Assembly (NCBI RefSeq): GCF_002127325.2
Contig: NC_035446.2
Coordinates: 158,390,660 to 158,454,659, forward strand
DNA: 64,000 bases
Source of the DNA: Helianthus annuus
Lineage: Eukaryota; Streptophyta; Magnoliopsida; Asterales; Asteraceae
Direction of reading: 5' to 3'
Of the stretch, positions 1-11,454 are shown piece by piece (within the stretch, counting starts at the first letter, position 1; the number at the start of each line of letters is the position of its first letter). Made by a program: the position numbers and the translations under genes. A model generated the notes under the pieces. It was given only the letters and a program-made list of their open reading frames with translations, was not told the origin of the DNA and ran no database searches.

Positions 1-135
1 AGTCTAATATATTACAATTCATACGAAAACACATCTAAATTAGAGTTCATAAATATACTAATTAGTCATATTAATATAAGTAGTTAAAAAACCTAAAATT
101 CATATAAATCTAACTATTTATGTATTTACTAAAAT

Positions 136-300
136 TTAAACGAACGTTCATGAACATAAATGAACGAACACAAGGTGTGTTCATCTTCGTTCATTTAATT
201 AAACGAACAAATTTTTTTGTTTGTGTTGGTTCGTTTATTAAATAAACCAACTTCCCGCCGAACAAGTTCATGAACGTTCGGTTCGTTTACAGGCCTACCT
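136..300. repeat. GAACG/CGTTC-rich dispersed repeat
   Basis: The stretch is packed with GAACG, CGTTC and GTTCATGAACG words in both orientations, so it can fold on itself. It ends near GTTCGTTTACAGGCCTA, which resembles the edge of a dispersed plant repeat I have seen, but I cannot name the family. No open frame or target duplication was recognised. Confidence 0.35.
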
Positions 301-892
301 AATACTATCAACATCAATCTCGAGCTAGTTGCAATGTGACATCTCACTAGAAACTGTGTGTACACGAACCCGATTGGCAATTGAGTCAAACATCCAATTA
401 TGATTCTCAAGACTCTTGTGTTCGTCACTAGGTTGTGTTTTGCAATATCAAATCAAATTACCAAAAGTTGTCACTAACTTATCAAATGCAAGTTAAAGGA
501 GGTTTCTGAAACATTCTCATAATCCTAAATCCCCCCACATTTCTTTCAATTTGATCTTCACTCATGACGTAGTCCCAAAGTGATGCATCATCAAAACATC
601 ACGTTACATCTATCGTCTACAAACACAATTGTGTGTGTGAGGATGTTTTGCATCCTTTTTCTGGTGCTAAGGAAACAATATCCAATGAAGGCTCTACTTA
701 TATATCTTTGTAAGGTTTCCTATTCCTCCTATGTGGGCAAGTTCCCACCCATTTTCTCACACCTTTCCCATTCCAAATACACCACGTTTAGCATCCGTGT
801 CACAATCATCTTAGACTCCATTTTAGGCACGCTTTAGTTCGTTGGGAAACTCTCATCAACGAGATTGCAAAATCCATTAAATAGTAATCCTC
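301..892. other. AT-rich intergenic DNA, nothing recognised
   Basis: Short open frames here have no recognisable domain or codon signal. No RNA gene or terminal repeat structure was seen. Confidence 0.5.
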
Positions 893-895
893 TAA

Positions 896-1269
896 GACCA
901 TGTGTAGTGGTGGAATAAAATAATGCCCCCACCATCGGGCATTATTCGACACGTGTCATCCCAGTCAGCATGGGGCATTATTGCAAAAGTGGCGTAGTGG
1001 GACATTATTCCAATAACGGCCCTTCCAATCAATAAACAATTATTTTTTTATAGAGAAAAGAAAAAAAAAGAAATGGCACCTTACACTTGGACCACTCCCA
1101 TTGGCCACATCCAATTTGCATTTGACCACTTTAGCGTTTTTTAAAAACGCCGGCTTGCAACATATTCAAATATAACGCCGGATAACGCCCGGTGTAGTTG
1201 GGGGGGGGGGGGGCATTTTGGGGCGTTTGTTTTCATTTTTTTTTAAACCACGCCCCACTACGGGTGGTC
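896..1269. mobile_element. Harbinger-type MITE (374 bp)
   Basis: The ends are imperfect inverted repeats, GACCATGTGTAGTGG on the left and the complement of GACCACCCGTAGTGG on the right. TAA lies directly outside both ends (893-895 and 1270-1272), the 3-bp target duplication expected of PIF/Harbinger elements. There is no coding capacity, so it would be mobilised in trans. The interior has GC-rich words (GCATTATT, CGCCGG) and a run of about 15 G near 1200. Confidence 0.8.
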
Positions 1270-1272
1270 TAA

Positions 1273-1679
1273 CAATAATTACATATAATTATTTGTGTCC
1301 AAAATCAGCGAAAACCCATACTTAGAGTGGCTCGTGCGACTCTTAAGTTTTCGGTTGTTACACCATTTTTAACAGTTTTTTAGTTTTTTAGTTTTTTAGT
1401 CATATCACCATCTATAATATACAAATTTCGAGGTATTTGAATAGAACTTTAGTTCCTATGTTATATGAGTTTGGTTATAAAATATAATTCTTTTACATGT
1501 ATCTGTGATCTATTTTTGTCAAGCCAAACTCAACAATACAATATTGAAACTAGTCAAGTAATCAAGTTAAGTTCGAGCTTAGTTTAAAATACTCAAACTT
1601 TTTTCTTTGCTTTGATCCGTAGGTGTGGCTTTTCTAGCTGGTGAGTAATGCTTTTGTGGTAGTGTCTTGAATACAATTT
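1273..1679. other. Intergenic DNA, nothing recognised
   Basis: AT-rich, with short GTTTTTTA runs near 1370-1400. No gene-like frame or element boundary was seen. Confidence 0.5.
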
Positions 1680-1751
1680 GGCATTGCTATTAGAGGTTGT
1701 CTTGGTGTGTTGTATGGCATTGCTATTAGAGGTTGTCTTGGTGTGTTGTAT
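1680..1751. repeat. Exact 36-bp tandem duplication
   Basis: A 36-bp word beginning GGCATTGCTATTAGAGG occurs at 1680-1715 and again, unchanged, at 1716-1751. The lack of differences in otherwise decayed DNA points to a recent local duplication. Confidence 0.9.
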
Positions 1752-1997
1752 ATTTTAAGTTGTAGAAAGTGTCACCAATATTGTTAGCATTTACTATAGC
1801 TGGTCCTATATATGAGGCTGCAAAGACAAAAGTGTTGCAATTAATGGACTTTTGTCAAGTGGCCTTATCGACTACATTATGTCATCATTGGCATTTTCAT
1901 ATTTGGGACAAGAAATGTGGTTGGTTGTTAGCGAACGCGGTTTGTTAAAGTGTGGTTTCATTTCATTTGTCAGAACTTCCACTTTATTGTCTTTTAA

Positions 1998-2150
1998 ATT
2001 TTTTTTCCAAAAGATAAATTTCATTAACTATACACCCCCTCCTAACAACAACCAGAGGCGGGCGAAAACCAACCAAAACGGTATTACAACATACCCAAGG
2101 CTTGCCTTCTTGTCCGAAAAACGGCTTCATTCCTAGCTTTTAGCTTTTCA
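1998..2150 (-). mobile_element. Possible LINE 3'-end remnant
   Basis: On the minus strand the sequence runs GTTAATGAAATTTATC and then into an A-rich tail (TTTTTTTT on plus at about 1998). The LINE fragment at 4766-5429 ends in the same way. I infer a short truncated LINE tail. No reverse transcriptase residues are preserved, so the call rests on this tail alone. Confidence 0.4.
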
Positions 2151-2978
2151 TATACTAACCGATTATAATTATATCGTGTATCAACAAACCACTTACAATA
2201 AGGGCATATATGTCATGACTTGACACAAAATGCCTTTTGAATACTTAGTCAATTGAAGTCAAACTGATGAGCGTTTATAAATAAATGTTTTTAGGTTGTG
2301 TTAAATATACCCAAATTTTAACTTTTCAATAGAGGGAAGGGTGGGCAGGACTCAGAAGAGAAAAAAGTTGACATTAATTACTCCAAAAATTAATTAACTA
2401 ATATTTTTATTTTATTTTTTAATTATTAATTATAATCATTAACTTTTAGCTTTTATATTATTTTTTAAGTGAACATAAAGTATTTTTTATACAATCCAAC
2501 TTTTATGTAATGAGTTTTCTTAATCTTTGTTATAACACACAAACTTGACAAACGTTTTTGAATAAATTATTCCAATCAAGTTGAATAAAAAGTGGGCTGC
2601 AATGTGTAAAAATGTTAAAAGACAAAAGTTTATCATATAAATGTTTTAGTTTTTTAATTTATGGTGCTTCGTATCAGCAGAAACAATTCTAAATGACATT
2701 TTTAAAGCTATGGTACTTTGAAATAAAAAGATAAATGTCTTTATTAATTATAAAACATATATGAAGCAACATTAATATGTCTGCGGCTGGATGGGAGACA
2801 ATGCATTGGTGGCGTCTAAAATTATATACCTAACTTTATCGTCGTGAAAGCGGTTTTATCGATCTAGGTGATTAATTGTTTTAATGTTTGCACGTTTACT
2901 TTTTTATTATAGACTCGTTATTTATTTATTTATAATGAACCTTTACACTTTCGTGTTTATAATAAAGTGTCTTGATTA
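2151..2978. other. AT-rich intergenic DNA, nothing recognised
   Basis: Long A/T runs and no open frame with a recognisable product. The last bases are one copy of the target duplication of the adjacent Mutator-like element. Confidence 0.5.
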
Positions 2979-2987
2979 TTTATTTAT

Positions 2988-4333
2988 GAGTAAACTGCCA
3001 TTTTGGTCCCTGTAGTTTGGGCACTTTTGCCATTTTAGTCCAAATCTCAAACTTTTTACATCTGGGTCCCTGTGGTTTGCATTTTGTTGCCATTTTAGTC
3101 CAAAATCCAAAACCCCTCTATTTTGACTGTTGAAAACTAATTATTTTGTCCTTTAGTGCAGGGGCATTTTGGTCATTTTTTAAATTTCATTTTTTTTGCA
3201 ATAAAACCCAGATCAAACATCATCATCAAAACTCAGAACAAACATCATTTGTCTGCAACACCCTATAGCACCACCACCGCCACCTCCTCCCTCTCTCTCT
3301 CTTCTCTCTCTCTATAGCACCACCACCAATTGTCTGCAACACCCCCAATTGTCTGCAACACAAATCATCTAACAAATATACAAAATCTCCAACTCCAATC
3401 TCACACTCAACTGTACATTAACCCCATAATCCACCCTTCACTCTCTCGATTTCTACCTGCAGCACAAGATCATCTTCATACACACATCCATCCATTTCAG
3501 GTAACATACCACCGCCACTACAAACCCAATATCACCATTCATCAACCACCTCCCATCCATTTCAGGTAACAGACCACCGCCACTAACACGTCATCACCAC
3601 CCCTCTCCTTCTGCTAACAGACCTGAGACCACCACCATCGCCAACACGTCATTACCACACATCCCCTTCTGCCGCCGGACCTCACCGACCACTGCTGCTA
3701 CTACCCAACCTCAACCACCACCACTGGAAAAAAGCCCTAACCCCTAATCCCCTTAAGTTCCCCAAAATCTTATCAACACCACTACACTACCAGATCCACA
3801 ACAAACCCACAAATCTAACAACACATGGTAAACCGATTTGTGTGGAGGTGCTCACCGGATTGACTTGCAGGTTCACCGGGTTGTGTTGCAGGTTCACCGA
3901 CGGGGACTGATGTAAGAGAGAAAGAGGGCCGGTGGTTGCAGGGGGTGCGAGTGGGTGGTGGCAGGTGGTGGTGCTTGGCGGCGAGAGGGTGGTGGAGGGA
4001 TGAAGATGAGGATTGTTGAAGATGAGAGAGAGAGAGAGAGAGAGGAGGATTGTTGAAGATGAGGGTTGTGGGGAATCTGGCAATTGGGGGTTTTGATGAT
4101 GATGATATTTGATCTGGTTTTATTGAAAAAAATGAAATTTAAAAATGACCAAAATGCCCCTGCACTAAAGGACAAAATAATCAGTTTTCAACAGTCAAAA
4201 TAGAGGGTTTTGGGATTTTGGACTAAAATGGCAACAAAATGCAAACCACAGGGACCCAGATGTAAAAAGTTTGAGATTTGGACTAAAATGGCAAAAGTGC
4301 CCAAACCACAAGGACCAAAATGACAGTTTACTC
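2988..4333. mobile_element. Mutator-like element with long TIRs
   Basis: The left end (GAGTAAACTGCCATTTTGG) and right end are inverted complements over about 245 bp (2988 to about 3235; about 4087 to 4333), with only scattered mismatches. TTTATTTAT lies directly outside both ends (2979-2987 and 4334-4342): a perfect 9-bp target duplication, the size typical of MULEs. No transposase frame is present, so the copy is non-autonomous. The interior is C/CT-rich with CACCAC runs on the left and the G/GA-rich counterpart on the right (GAGAGAGA near 4025). It could be captured or low-complexity filler. Confidence 0.85.
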
Positions 4334-4370
4334 TTTATTTATTAATATTGATATTGATACTAATACTAGT

Positions 4371-4660
4371 AATAGTATAACAAAATATAAAAAAGTAACA
4401 AAAGTATTATAAAATAAAATAATATAAAAAATATAATTATTACTTTTGACTTTAGAATAAAATAATGTATTAAAGTACTTAATCTTGATTATTTATTAAT
4501 ATTAATATTAATATTAATATTAATACTAATACTAATAATAGTATAACAAAATATAAAAAAAAGTAACAAAAGTATTATAAAATAAAATAATATAAAAAAA
4601 CATAATTATTACTCTTAACTTTAGAATAAAATAATGTATTAAAGTACTTAATCATTACCA
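4371..4660. repeat. Two direct copies of a ~166-bp AT-rich unit
   Basis: The block starting AATAGTATAACAAAATAT at 4371 recurs at 4537. Both copies run through TTAGAATAAAATAATG and AAAGTACTTAATC. Small differences and an expanded TTAATA microsatellite separate them. No coding meaning. Confidence 0.75.
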
Positions 4661-4765
4661 AGTTTGACTAATTTGGTATATTAATCCATATGTTGGGTGC
4701 ATTTGTCACACTCATTTTAAATTATCCCTTGATAACTAAAATGGTGACACTTTTATGTGCTTGTT

Positions 4766-5429
4766 TTTTTTAAAGGTAAATTTCATTAACACAAAACCGC
4801 CAACCCAAATCGGGCCGACGAAACAAAACACACAAGACTAATTACATATTAACAAATGAACACCATTCCTCCCAACCTATGCCTTTGTGCTTGGATCTAT
4901 TCGAAAACCAAAAGAAACTTAAAGCCTTAACTTCACTAACTATACTTTCAATTCTTGTCGAGGAGTTTGGGAATCTCGCGTTATTCCTAGCACGCCATAT
5001 ACTCCAACACGCAATTATGATGATACCTTGAACCACATCTTTCTTCCTATCCGAGACGTTGAGATTTTTGAACACTACGAACAGATCCTGCATCGAGAAA
5101 GCGTATATGAAGGGGATCTTGCACCATGAGCTTATGCTATTCCAAATGTTGGCAGCCGTATAACAAGAAATGAAAACATTATCAGCCGATTCCTCACTAG
5201 ATCTGCAGAAAGAACACAAAGAGTCTTCGACAAGAACGTTCCTTTTCTTTAGACCTTCCACCGTCGGGATACCATTCAAAAGGGTCCGCCACACATGGAT
5301 GTTACATTTTGCGGGAACCCATTTGCACCATTCTAGGATGAAACCATGATCGGCGATATCATCGGATCTCAATAATTTTTTACAGACTTGACTGAAAAGC
5401 AACCACCCGAATCCGCAACCCACTTCCAC
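4766..5429 (-). pseudogene. LINE fragment: RT C-terminus with zf-RVT domain
   Basis: The minus strand encodes about 195 residues resembling the zinc-binding region that follows reverse transcriptase in plant L1-type LINEs. The order is W..VP.K, WR..L.GIPT, L.KR.V, C..C (CSFC), E..D..F..C and A..IW, then a tail with SIWRARN. Only this 3' portion survives; RT and endonuclease are absent. Beyond the stop, the 3' UTR ends in TTAATGAAATTTACC and an A tail (poly-T on plus near 4766). This fits the 5' truncation usual for target-primed integration. The first residues may not be a real start. Confidence 0.8.
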
Positions 5430-6002
5430 CGGTCCTTGACCGAAGACAGCTGAACATCGTTGAGCAGAGCCGTAATCTGACCAAGACTGTCCAGCAAACC
5501 CGAAGCCTCAATATGCGATCTCCAACTCCATTCCAGAACCAGCGAAGATCCTTGATCTTTGATTAATGTTAATACACTTGGAGAGTAAATAGATTATTAG
5601 AAGGGCTTAAAAAACCGTGAGGATTAATGGTTTTGAATAGTCATTAACGCAGTGATAAAGTTAGAACTTTACGGCAAAAGAGTCACAATAAAAAAAGATA
5701 TTACATTTACTAGCGTATACTAGTTAAGGTCTTTGCTAATTGATAAACAAGTATGGCGAGCAAGCAAACCCCAATTAACCGAATTGAAACAAGAACTCTC
5801 AAAACACCGAACCGAAGTAACCGGCCAAACAAATATACGATGGTTCAGTTTTTTTCTTTGAAAACTGAAAATTACGGTTCGCTTTTGAGTATGTTTCGCA
5901 CCAAAAACGAATCGAAACACAACGAAAGGAACCGAACTATAATTCCAAAATTGTTTAAACGACTGACCTTATGAACAAGTCTTGAACTATTTACTCTACT
6001 CA
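5430..6002. other. Intergenic DNA, nothing recognised
   Basis: The overlapping short frames on both strands at 5720-5974 have no recognised domain. The first 150 bases may be more decayed LINE sequence upstream of the zf-RVT fragment. Confidence 0.45.
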
Positions 6003-6902
6003 TCTATACTATATAATAAAAGAAACCAATGGAAGGACACATGTCATTCATTGAAGCCATCTATTTTTTATAGATAATTAATATCAATTAAAAGATAATT
6101 ATAAAATTAAATTTAATATAAATTTAAACGATTCGTATAGGAGATAATATAATATTTTAAAATATTTATCAGATTAAATGTAAATGATTTATTTATTTAT
6201 TTTATTAAACTAAAGTAATTAAGGGTAGAACCTATTTCAAAAATGTTTATAAGGGGTAAACAAAAATATTAATCAATGTTTATTGGTTCTATACTTTTAT
6301 TTTCGTGTTCAACTCTCAACTCAAATACGTTAATCACTATGTTTATGTGACATTTATAAGAACCATCACCACAATCACCCCATCCATCTATCGAGTATAT
6401 CCGTTAGTTTTTTTAAAGATATAAATTTTTATTAGACTCATTCAACCCGTGTAATAAACGAGGTTTTTAAAGATATAGCATTTTTATTTTTTACTATACA
6501 AAATTACATTTATGCAACTCGGGTAATAAACGGGCTTTTTAAAAATATAATTTTTTATTATGTAGCATATAAAATTATATTTATTCAATCCATATAATAC
6601 ATGGGGTTTATAAAGATATAACTTTTTATTGTCTGGTATATAAAATTACATGTGCTCAACCCGTATAACACATGAGGTTCTTAAAAATGTAACTTTTTAT
6701 AGTATTTAATATATAAAATTAAATTTACTCAACCCATGTGATAAACAAGATTTTTAAATATATATTGTTTTATTATTTGGTATATAAAATTACATTTATT
6801 CAACCCGTCTAATAAACATGATTTTTAAAGATATATTTTTTATTATTTAACATATAAATTTACATTTATTCAACTCGTGTAATACACGGGATTCTAACCT
6901 AG
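6003..6902 (+). mobile_element. Non-autonomous Helitron (900 bp)
   Basis: The 5' end begins TCTATACTATATAATAA after an A, a form typical of plant Helitrons. The 3' end has a GC-rich hairpin (CTCGTGTAATACACGGG) about 10 bases before the terminal CTAG, which is followed by T. The element therefore sits between A and T, as Helitrons do, with no target duplication or inverted termini. No Rep/helicase coding remains. The right half is a tandem array of the 3'-terminal unit. Confidence 0.85.
6418..6902 (+). repeat. Seven tandem ~72-bp units carrying the Helitron 3' hairpin
   Basis: Motifs of the form TTCAACCCGTGTAATAAACG recur at about 6440, 6511, 6580, 6655, 6728, 6800 and 6870. Each is followed by TTTTTAAAGATATA and ATATAAAATTACATTTA. 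The units are variants of the terminal hairpin region; only the last is followed by CTAG. Confidence 0.85.
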
Positions 6903-7193
6903 TATATTTTTTAAAGCAACCTAAAGTCAAGAATCAAGAAAAGTAATAAATAAAAATAAATTACAAAGTGATAAATAACTAAAAAGAAAACCCGAAAAAT
7001 TAGTACTATACCATTGAAAGTGAAGGGGACTCATCAAGTCTTGTCCCACATGTCTAGAAGTTGAAAACAATGGGAAAAAACCAATAAATATAAAGTATAA
7101 TTGGATCAAGTTTTTTAAATTTAAAATCCATTATTTTCATTTTAACTTTTCACCATGTTCTTCTCTTTCTTATAAACATGCAGCCATCGATGC
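6903..7193. other. AT-rich intergenic DNA
   Basis: No recognisable gene or element. A 60-residue minus frame at 6927-7109 has no known features. Confidence 0.5.
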
Positions 7194-7395
7194 CTTCGTT
7201 ACCCAATTTTTTTTTTTTTTTTTTTGATAATGTTATCTTCACTCCTCTCTCTCTCTCTGTCAACTACATGTTATCGTTACCTAAATTTTTTTGATCATGT
7301 TATCATCGCACCTCTCTCTGCTTCAACTACATGTCGTCATTACCTAAAATTTTTTTGATCATGTTATCATCGCTCATCTCTCTGCTTCAACTAAA
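7194..7395. repeat. Three ~63-bp tandem repeats
   Basis: Units contain CGTTACC, a T run, GATCATGTTATCATCGC, a CTCTCT run and TTCAACTACATG. The first has an expanded poly-T and CT tract, so the copies differ mainly by slippage. Confidence 0.8.
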
Positions 7396-9900
7396 TAACT
7401 ATCATGTTGTCATGTTTTTATAAGACAAATCCACACTACAGGTTTGATTTGGTGTGAAGTACTTAATGTCATGAGTATTGGGAAATATATAAGTATAAAA
7501 CATAACCTAAAACTCTAGTTTTGGAAATAAACGGTAATGGGCTTCGTTTTAAGAAAATACACCAACTGTTAAATTAATCAACACTATATGCACTTAGTTT
7601 AGGGGGAAGTCCTAGCCATGTGTCATTTGGATTATATCTGAGATCTTATTTGTGCATATAAGTATATAACCTTGTAGAATGGGTCTTATTTGTGCATATA
7701 ACCTTGTAGAATGACAAGTAGCACACGTATGGTATTTCAAGTCTTCACAAAGAAGCACTACTAAACAGTGAGTAACGCCCATTTGAAATTGCTTTTATTT
7801 GGGGGAAGGATATGTTTTTGCATCATGAATGGTTTTTCATACTTGTACATACATAGCTACATAGAGACGTAAGGTTACCACAAGTCCTCTACTGGGGATA
7901 ACCATTAACTAGTATGGCCGCATATATTGTGAAGTAGATCTATTTAGGTTGACAACCACTTTATAGTTAGTCGCGCTAACCTTTTCGATATGACAAATGA
8001 ATGCATGATATCCATAACGCTCAGGGTTTGTAATAAGCACCAGTTTGGGGGCAAAAATATCGGGTTTGGTTATATCACTCATGGTAGAATATAAACAAAT
8101 ATATATGATGTATACTCACACATGTTTTCTTGCATATATAAAACTGCGAACTCACTAACCCTTTTAGTTGACACTTTTAAGCATGTTTTGTCATGAGAGT
8201 AATCGTGCAAAGGATCTAGCATCATGGCGTTAGGATGCAACTTTTGGGGATATTTAATTACATGTCTTTGTTTTGTTGAACTTGGTTTAAACAAATTGAT
8301 ACAATAGTAACTAGATAAGTAACTTTTGGGCATGTATGGAAAATGAATGTTTGCTTAAGTTTCTCGCAAACAATAGCTATGCTATCAGATTCGTCACACC
8401 TTGTTTCAAACCCTCTTCCGCTACAACGTGGGATGTGACAAAACCATGCATGGTTTCTATGGTAATAACCAACCCTCTATACATGGTGGTGTTACCAGTT
8501 GGGAATCACCTTCGGAAGGTAGTGAACCCCACTTTGTACCGTTTCCTTGTTTCTTAATCTAATTTCTACACTCCTTATCGCAAATGAGTTGTCCCCAATT
8601 CTCAAGTAAAATGGCACGTCAGGTGGGACTCTAACATGATCATCATATGAAAGTTTAATGTGTCCCTAAGAACTTAGTATGTATATTAGTTTAAATTGAT
8701 GACAAGCTTGCTTATTATTGTTGTCAAACAAATTTTTCATATCTTTACCTTGCCAATTGTGCTAACAAACCGGTCTAGTAATTAAAAAGGCTTCAATGGA
8801 TGAATCTAGACCAAAATCTCAAAACAAAGGGAAAATGTATAAACAATATAAAACCACCTTGAAATACCTTTTTTTTTTTTTTTTTTACTTTTTCTTATTT
8901 TTTACTTTCCTTTAAAATAAATATACTTTAATGGAATATTTATGGTTTCTAGATGTATGGTTGTGAAGTTGAATCAGTCCCATATCCCCATTGTCCAATA
9001 ATCGAGTCCCACGAGCATAACAATTAACCCAACCCACCCCCCACCTCGTGCTTCCATTCAATTCTTCTGTCAAAACACAAAAGTGCATCTTGTCATTTTT
9101 TTTCCTTACCAGTTAAGGTGGAAGGGGCACCATTCGATGACCCTGTCGGTGAGTGTTTTTCTTGAGCGGTGAAGTGCCGCCATCTTATTTTCGGTGAGTG
9201 TTTGTTTTTAAACAGTGACTAGTCACTGATGAAAGAGGGGAGAGAGAGGAGGAGAGAGAGTGAATTCCATCCAATCACACATTTATTTAGTTTTTTAAAT
9301 TTTTTTAAAGAAAAAATTGTTTGAATGAAATACCGTGATGATTGAGTGAAAATAGAAAGTGAAGAGAGAATTGATATGACATGAGATTATTTACTATGAA
9401 AAAAGTTTATCACTATCCATTTGAGAAGTACCTCTTCCAAAAAAACATGTTTGACAATTAAGGGAACGAATTGACCGACATAAACAGTGAAGGTGAATTA
9501 TGGATGATGAAAAGGTGCTAATGCATTACTCGTATGTCTTATACTTTTATATTTAACTTAAATAAATATTTTAATAAATAGAAAAAGGTATGCCAAATTA
9601 TTTTTAAGTAAATTTTAGTTTTAGGTTAACGACAATAATAGAATGAGTTGATAAAAATAACTTCGTCATCTTGTGAACTATTGTTCATCGTAATGCATTA
9701 TTATGGGTTTATACATAAATTGGAATTAGAAAACTTCGATGTAAATATTTAAAATAAAAAAAAAAATCTATTGAGGAGATGAGTTAAAAATAAGATATGT
9801 TTATATACAAACAAAATTAATACGGTAATTGTTTTGATTTTAATAGTTTTATATTTTTTTCAGTTTAAACACATGTTAATTTTGTAGCTAAAATTCATGT
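7396..9900. other. 2.5 kb without a recognisable gene
   Basis: Short frames on both strands near 8079-8557 show no domain. There is a poly-T run at about 8870-8887 and a GA-rich patch near 9237-9262. I looked for long inverted or direct repeats and primer-site motifs and saw none I could defend. Decayed LTR-element sequence around 7860-8580 is possible but unproven. Confidence 0.5.
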
Positions 9901-9962
9901 TCTTGTGAAATTTTAACCCATAATCTCTAGACCTATCCACTTTAAAATTATAACCCATAGAT

Positions 9963-10500
9963 GGCATGGCAAAATGGTGTAATTGGGCGATTCCAAAAGC
10001 AAATATGTTCGTCCGGAAATGCGCCCAATGAAGAATTCCAACACGAGTGGAACTAGGAAGAAGAGGCATACAGGTAGGAGACGGATTATGCTCGTGTTGC
10101 AGTTATGAGTTGGAAACGGTAGACCATCTTTACGTGTCTTGTTCGATGGCAAAAGCGTTATGGTGAGTGATAGGTGTTTGGATGCAAAACAACACTTTAC
10201 ATTCATGTTCATCAGTAAAGGAGATATTAAAAAGTGTGGAATCTATAAAGACCACAGAAAGAAAGAAAGAAGAAAGCGATCAGTTGTGTCATGATGGCTT
10301 CTTTTTGGAAGATATGGACGAACAGAAATGACAAAGTCTTCAAAGTACATAAGACCAATACAAATCTATTAGAAGATATAAAGAATGCACCTTTTTATGG
10401 TTGAGAAGCATAGCTAAAATGCAAAATATTGATTTGGAGAAATGGTTAAAAGGAGGTATAGATGCTATAGATGGGTAGTATGTAATTGTACAAACTATGT
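9963..10500 (+). pseudogene. Degenerate LINE zf-RVT fragment
   Basis: From 9972 the plus strand reads W.NWAIPKAN, then RIPTRVELGRRGI, C..C (CSCC), ELETVDHLYVSC and AKALW, the ordered signature of the zinc-binding region after LINE reverse transcriptase. In-frame stops interrupt it after KCAQ and after KALW. A further piece at about 10291-10400 (SFWKIWTNRND) matches the next conserved block (x.W.IW..RN). It is a dead fragment on the strand opposite to the LINE at 4766-5429. Confidence 0.75.
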
Positions 10501-10557
10501 AATCTTGTCTTAGTTAGTTAGTTTGATTTTCAGCTGTTTTTATGATATTCTCTTTTA

Positions 10558-10941
10558 GGCCGGAGGGTGTGGAGGACGTCACCCTTGCCACCTCAACTCC
10601 GATAGCGCCGGAGGGGCGCCACCGTCCATACCGCCAACTTTAAAGGGGGCGCCATGGTGCCATCGCCAGCATAGTAACGAAGTGAAATTGGGATGATCGA
10701 GGTAAGTTGGTCAACTTTACCGTTGGCCAACGTTCAAATTCAAATTTTTTTTTAATATATCAAAATTAAATAATGTTTAAATTTAAATAAAAAAATAATT
10801 AGGTAATGATGACAGAGGCTTTATCCCACACCCTGCAAGTTAAGGGAGGGCGTGATAAAGCCCCCTTTGCTGACATGGATCTGACATGGCGTTGACATGG
10901 CCTGATAAAGCCCCTAGGGCTTTATCCCACACCCTGCAGCC
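10558..10941. mobile_element. Harbinger-type MITE (384 bp)
   Basis: The ends GGCCGGAGGGTGTGG and the complement of GGCTGCAGGGTGTGG are imperfect inverted repeats. TTA flanks both sides (10555-10557 and 10942-10944). The 3'-terminal word CTTTATCCCACACCCTGCA also occurs inside at about 10820, so the right end is partly duplicated. No coding sequence. It lies just past the LINE fragment, perhaps in its 3' UTR. Confidence 0.8.
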
Positions 10942-11106
10942 TTAGGGTGGATGGAGTGGTTGTAACGTCTGCGTCCCTAGATTTTTAGCCCCTAAACTAT
11001 GTGATACTTGATACTATTAACACTTGACGAATCTTATGCTATGAAACTAAGGAAACTATGACTCTTGATACTTGAAACTATGGATGCTATGATACTACGA
11101 TACTAT

Positions 11107-11164
11107 GATTCTATGATGCTATGATTCTATGATGCTATGATTCTATGATGCTATGATTCTATGA
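11107..11164. repeat. 16-bp tandem repeat
   Basis: The unit GATTCTATGATGCTAT is repeated exactly three times and continues into a partial fourth copy. The surrounding DNA (11030-11345) is also rich in related ACTATG/TTGATAC words. Confidence 0.9.
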
Positions 11165-11454
11165 GACTTTATTCTATGATTCTTGACCCTTAGAAGCTAG
11201 ATTCTTGACTCTTGATACTTTGGTGCTTGACTCTTGAGGCTCGTGAAACTTGAGATTTGATTGAACGAGTGACTGGAGTCTTGTCACTGGCGGAAACTAT
11301 GGAAACCTATGGAAACTTTGGAAACTGTGGAAACTATGGAGACTATGGGAACTTTTATATAATCTAATTATGTGATACTATTACCCAATAATACGCAACG
11401 CTTAATCTAACTCGCAAAACAACTCAAAGACGGTTAAACGAAAAAGATGGGATT

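Noticed and set aside
3787..4175. Two overlapping minus frames rich in Ser/Leu/Pro in the MULE
   Set aside because: Encoded by GA and GTGGTG low-complexity DNA; no transposase or captured-gene signature.
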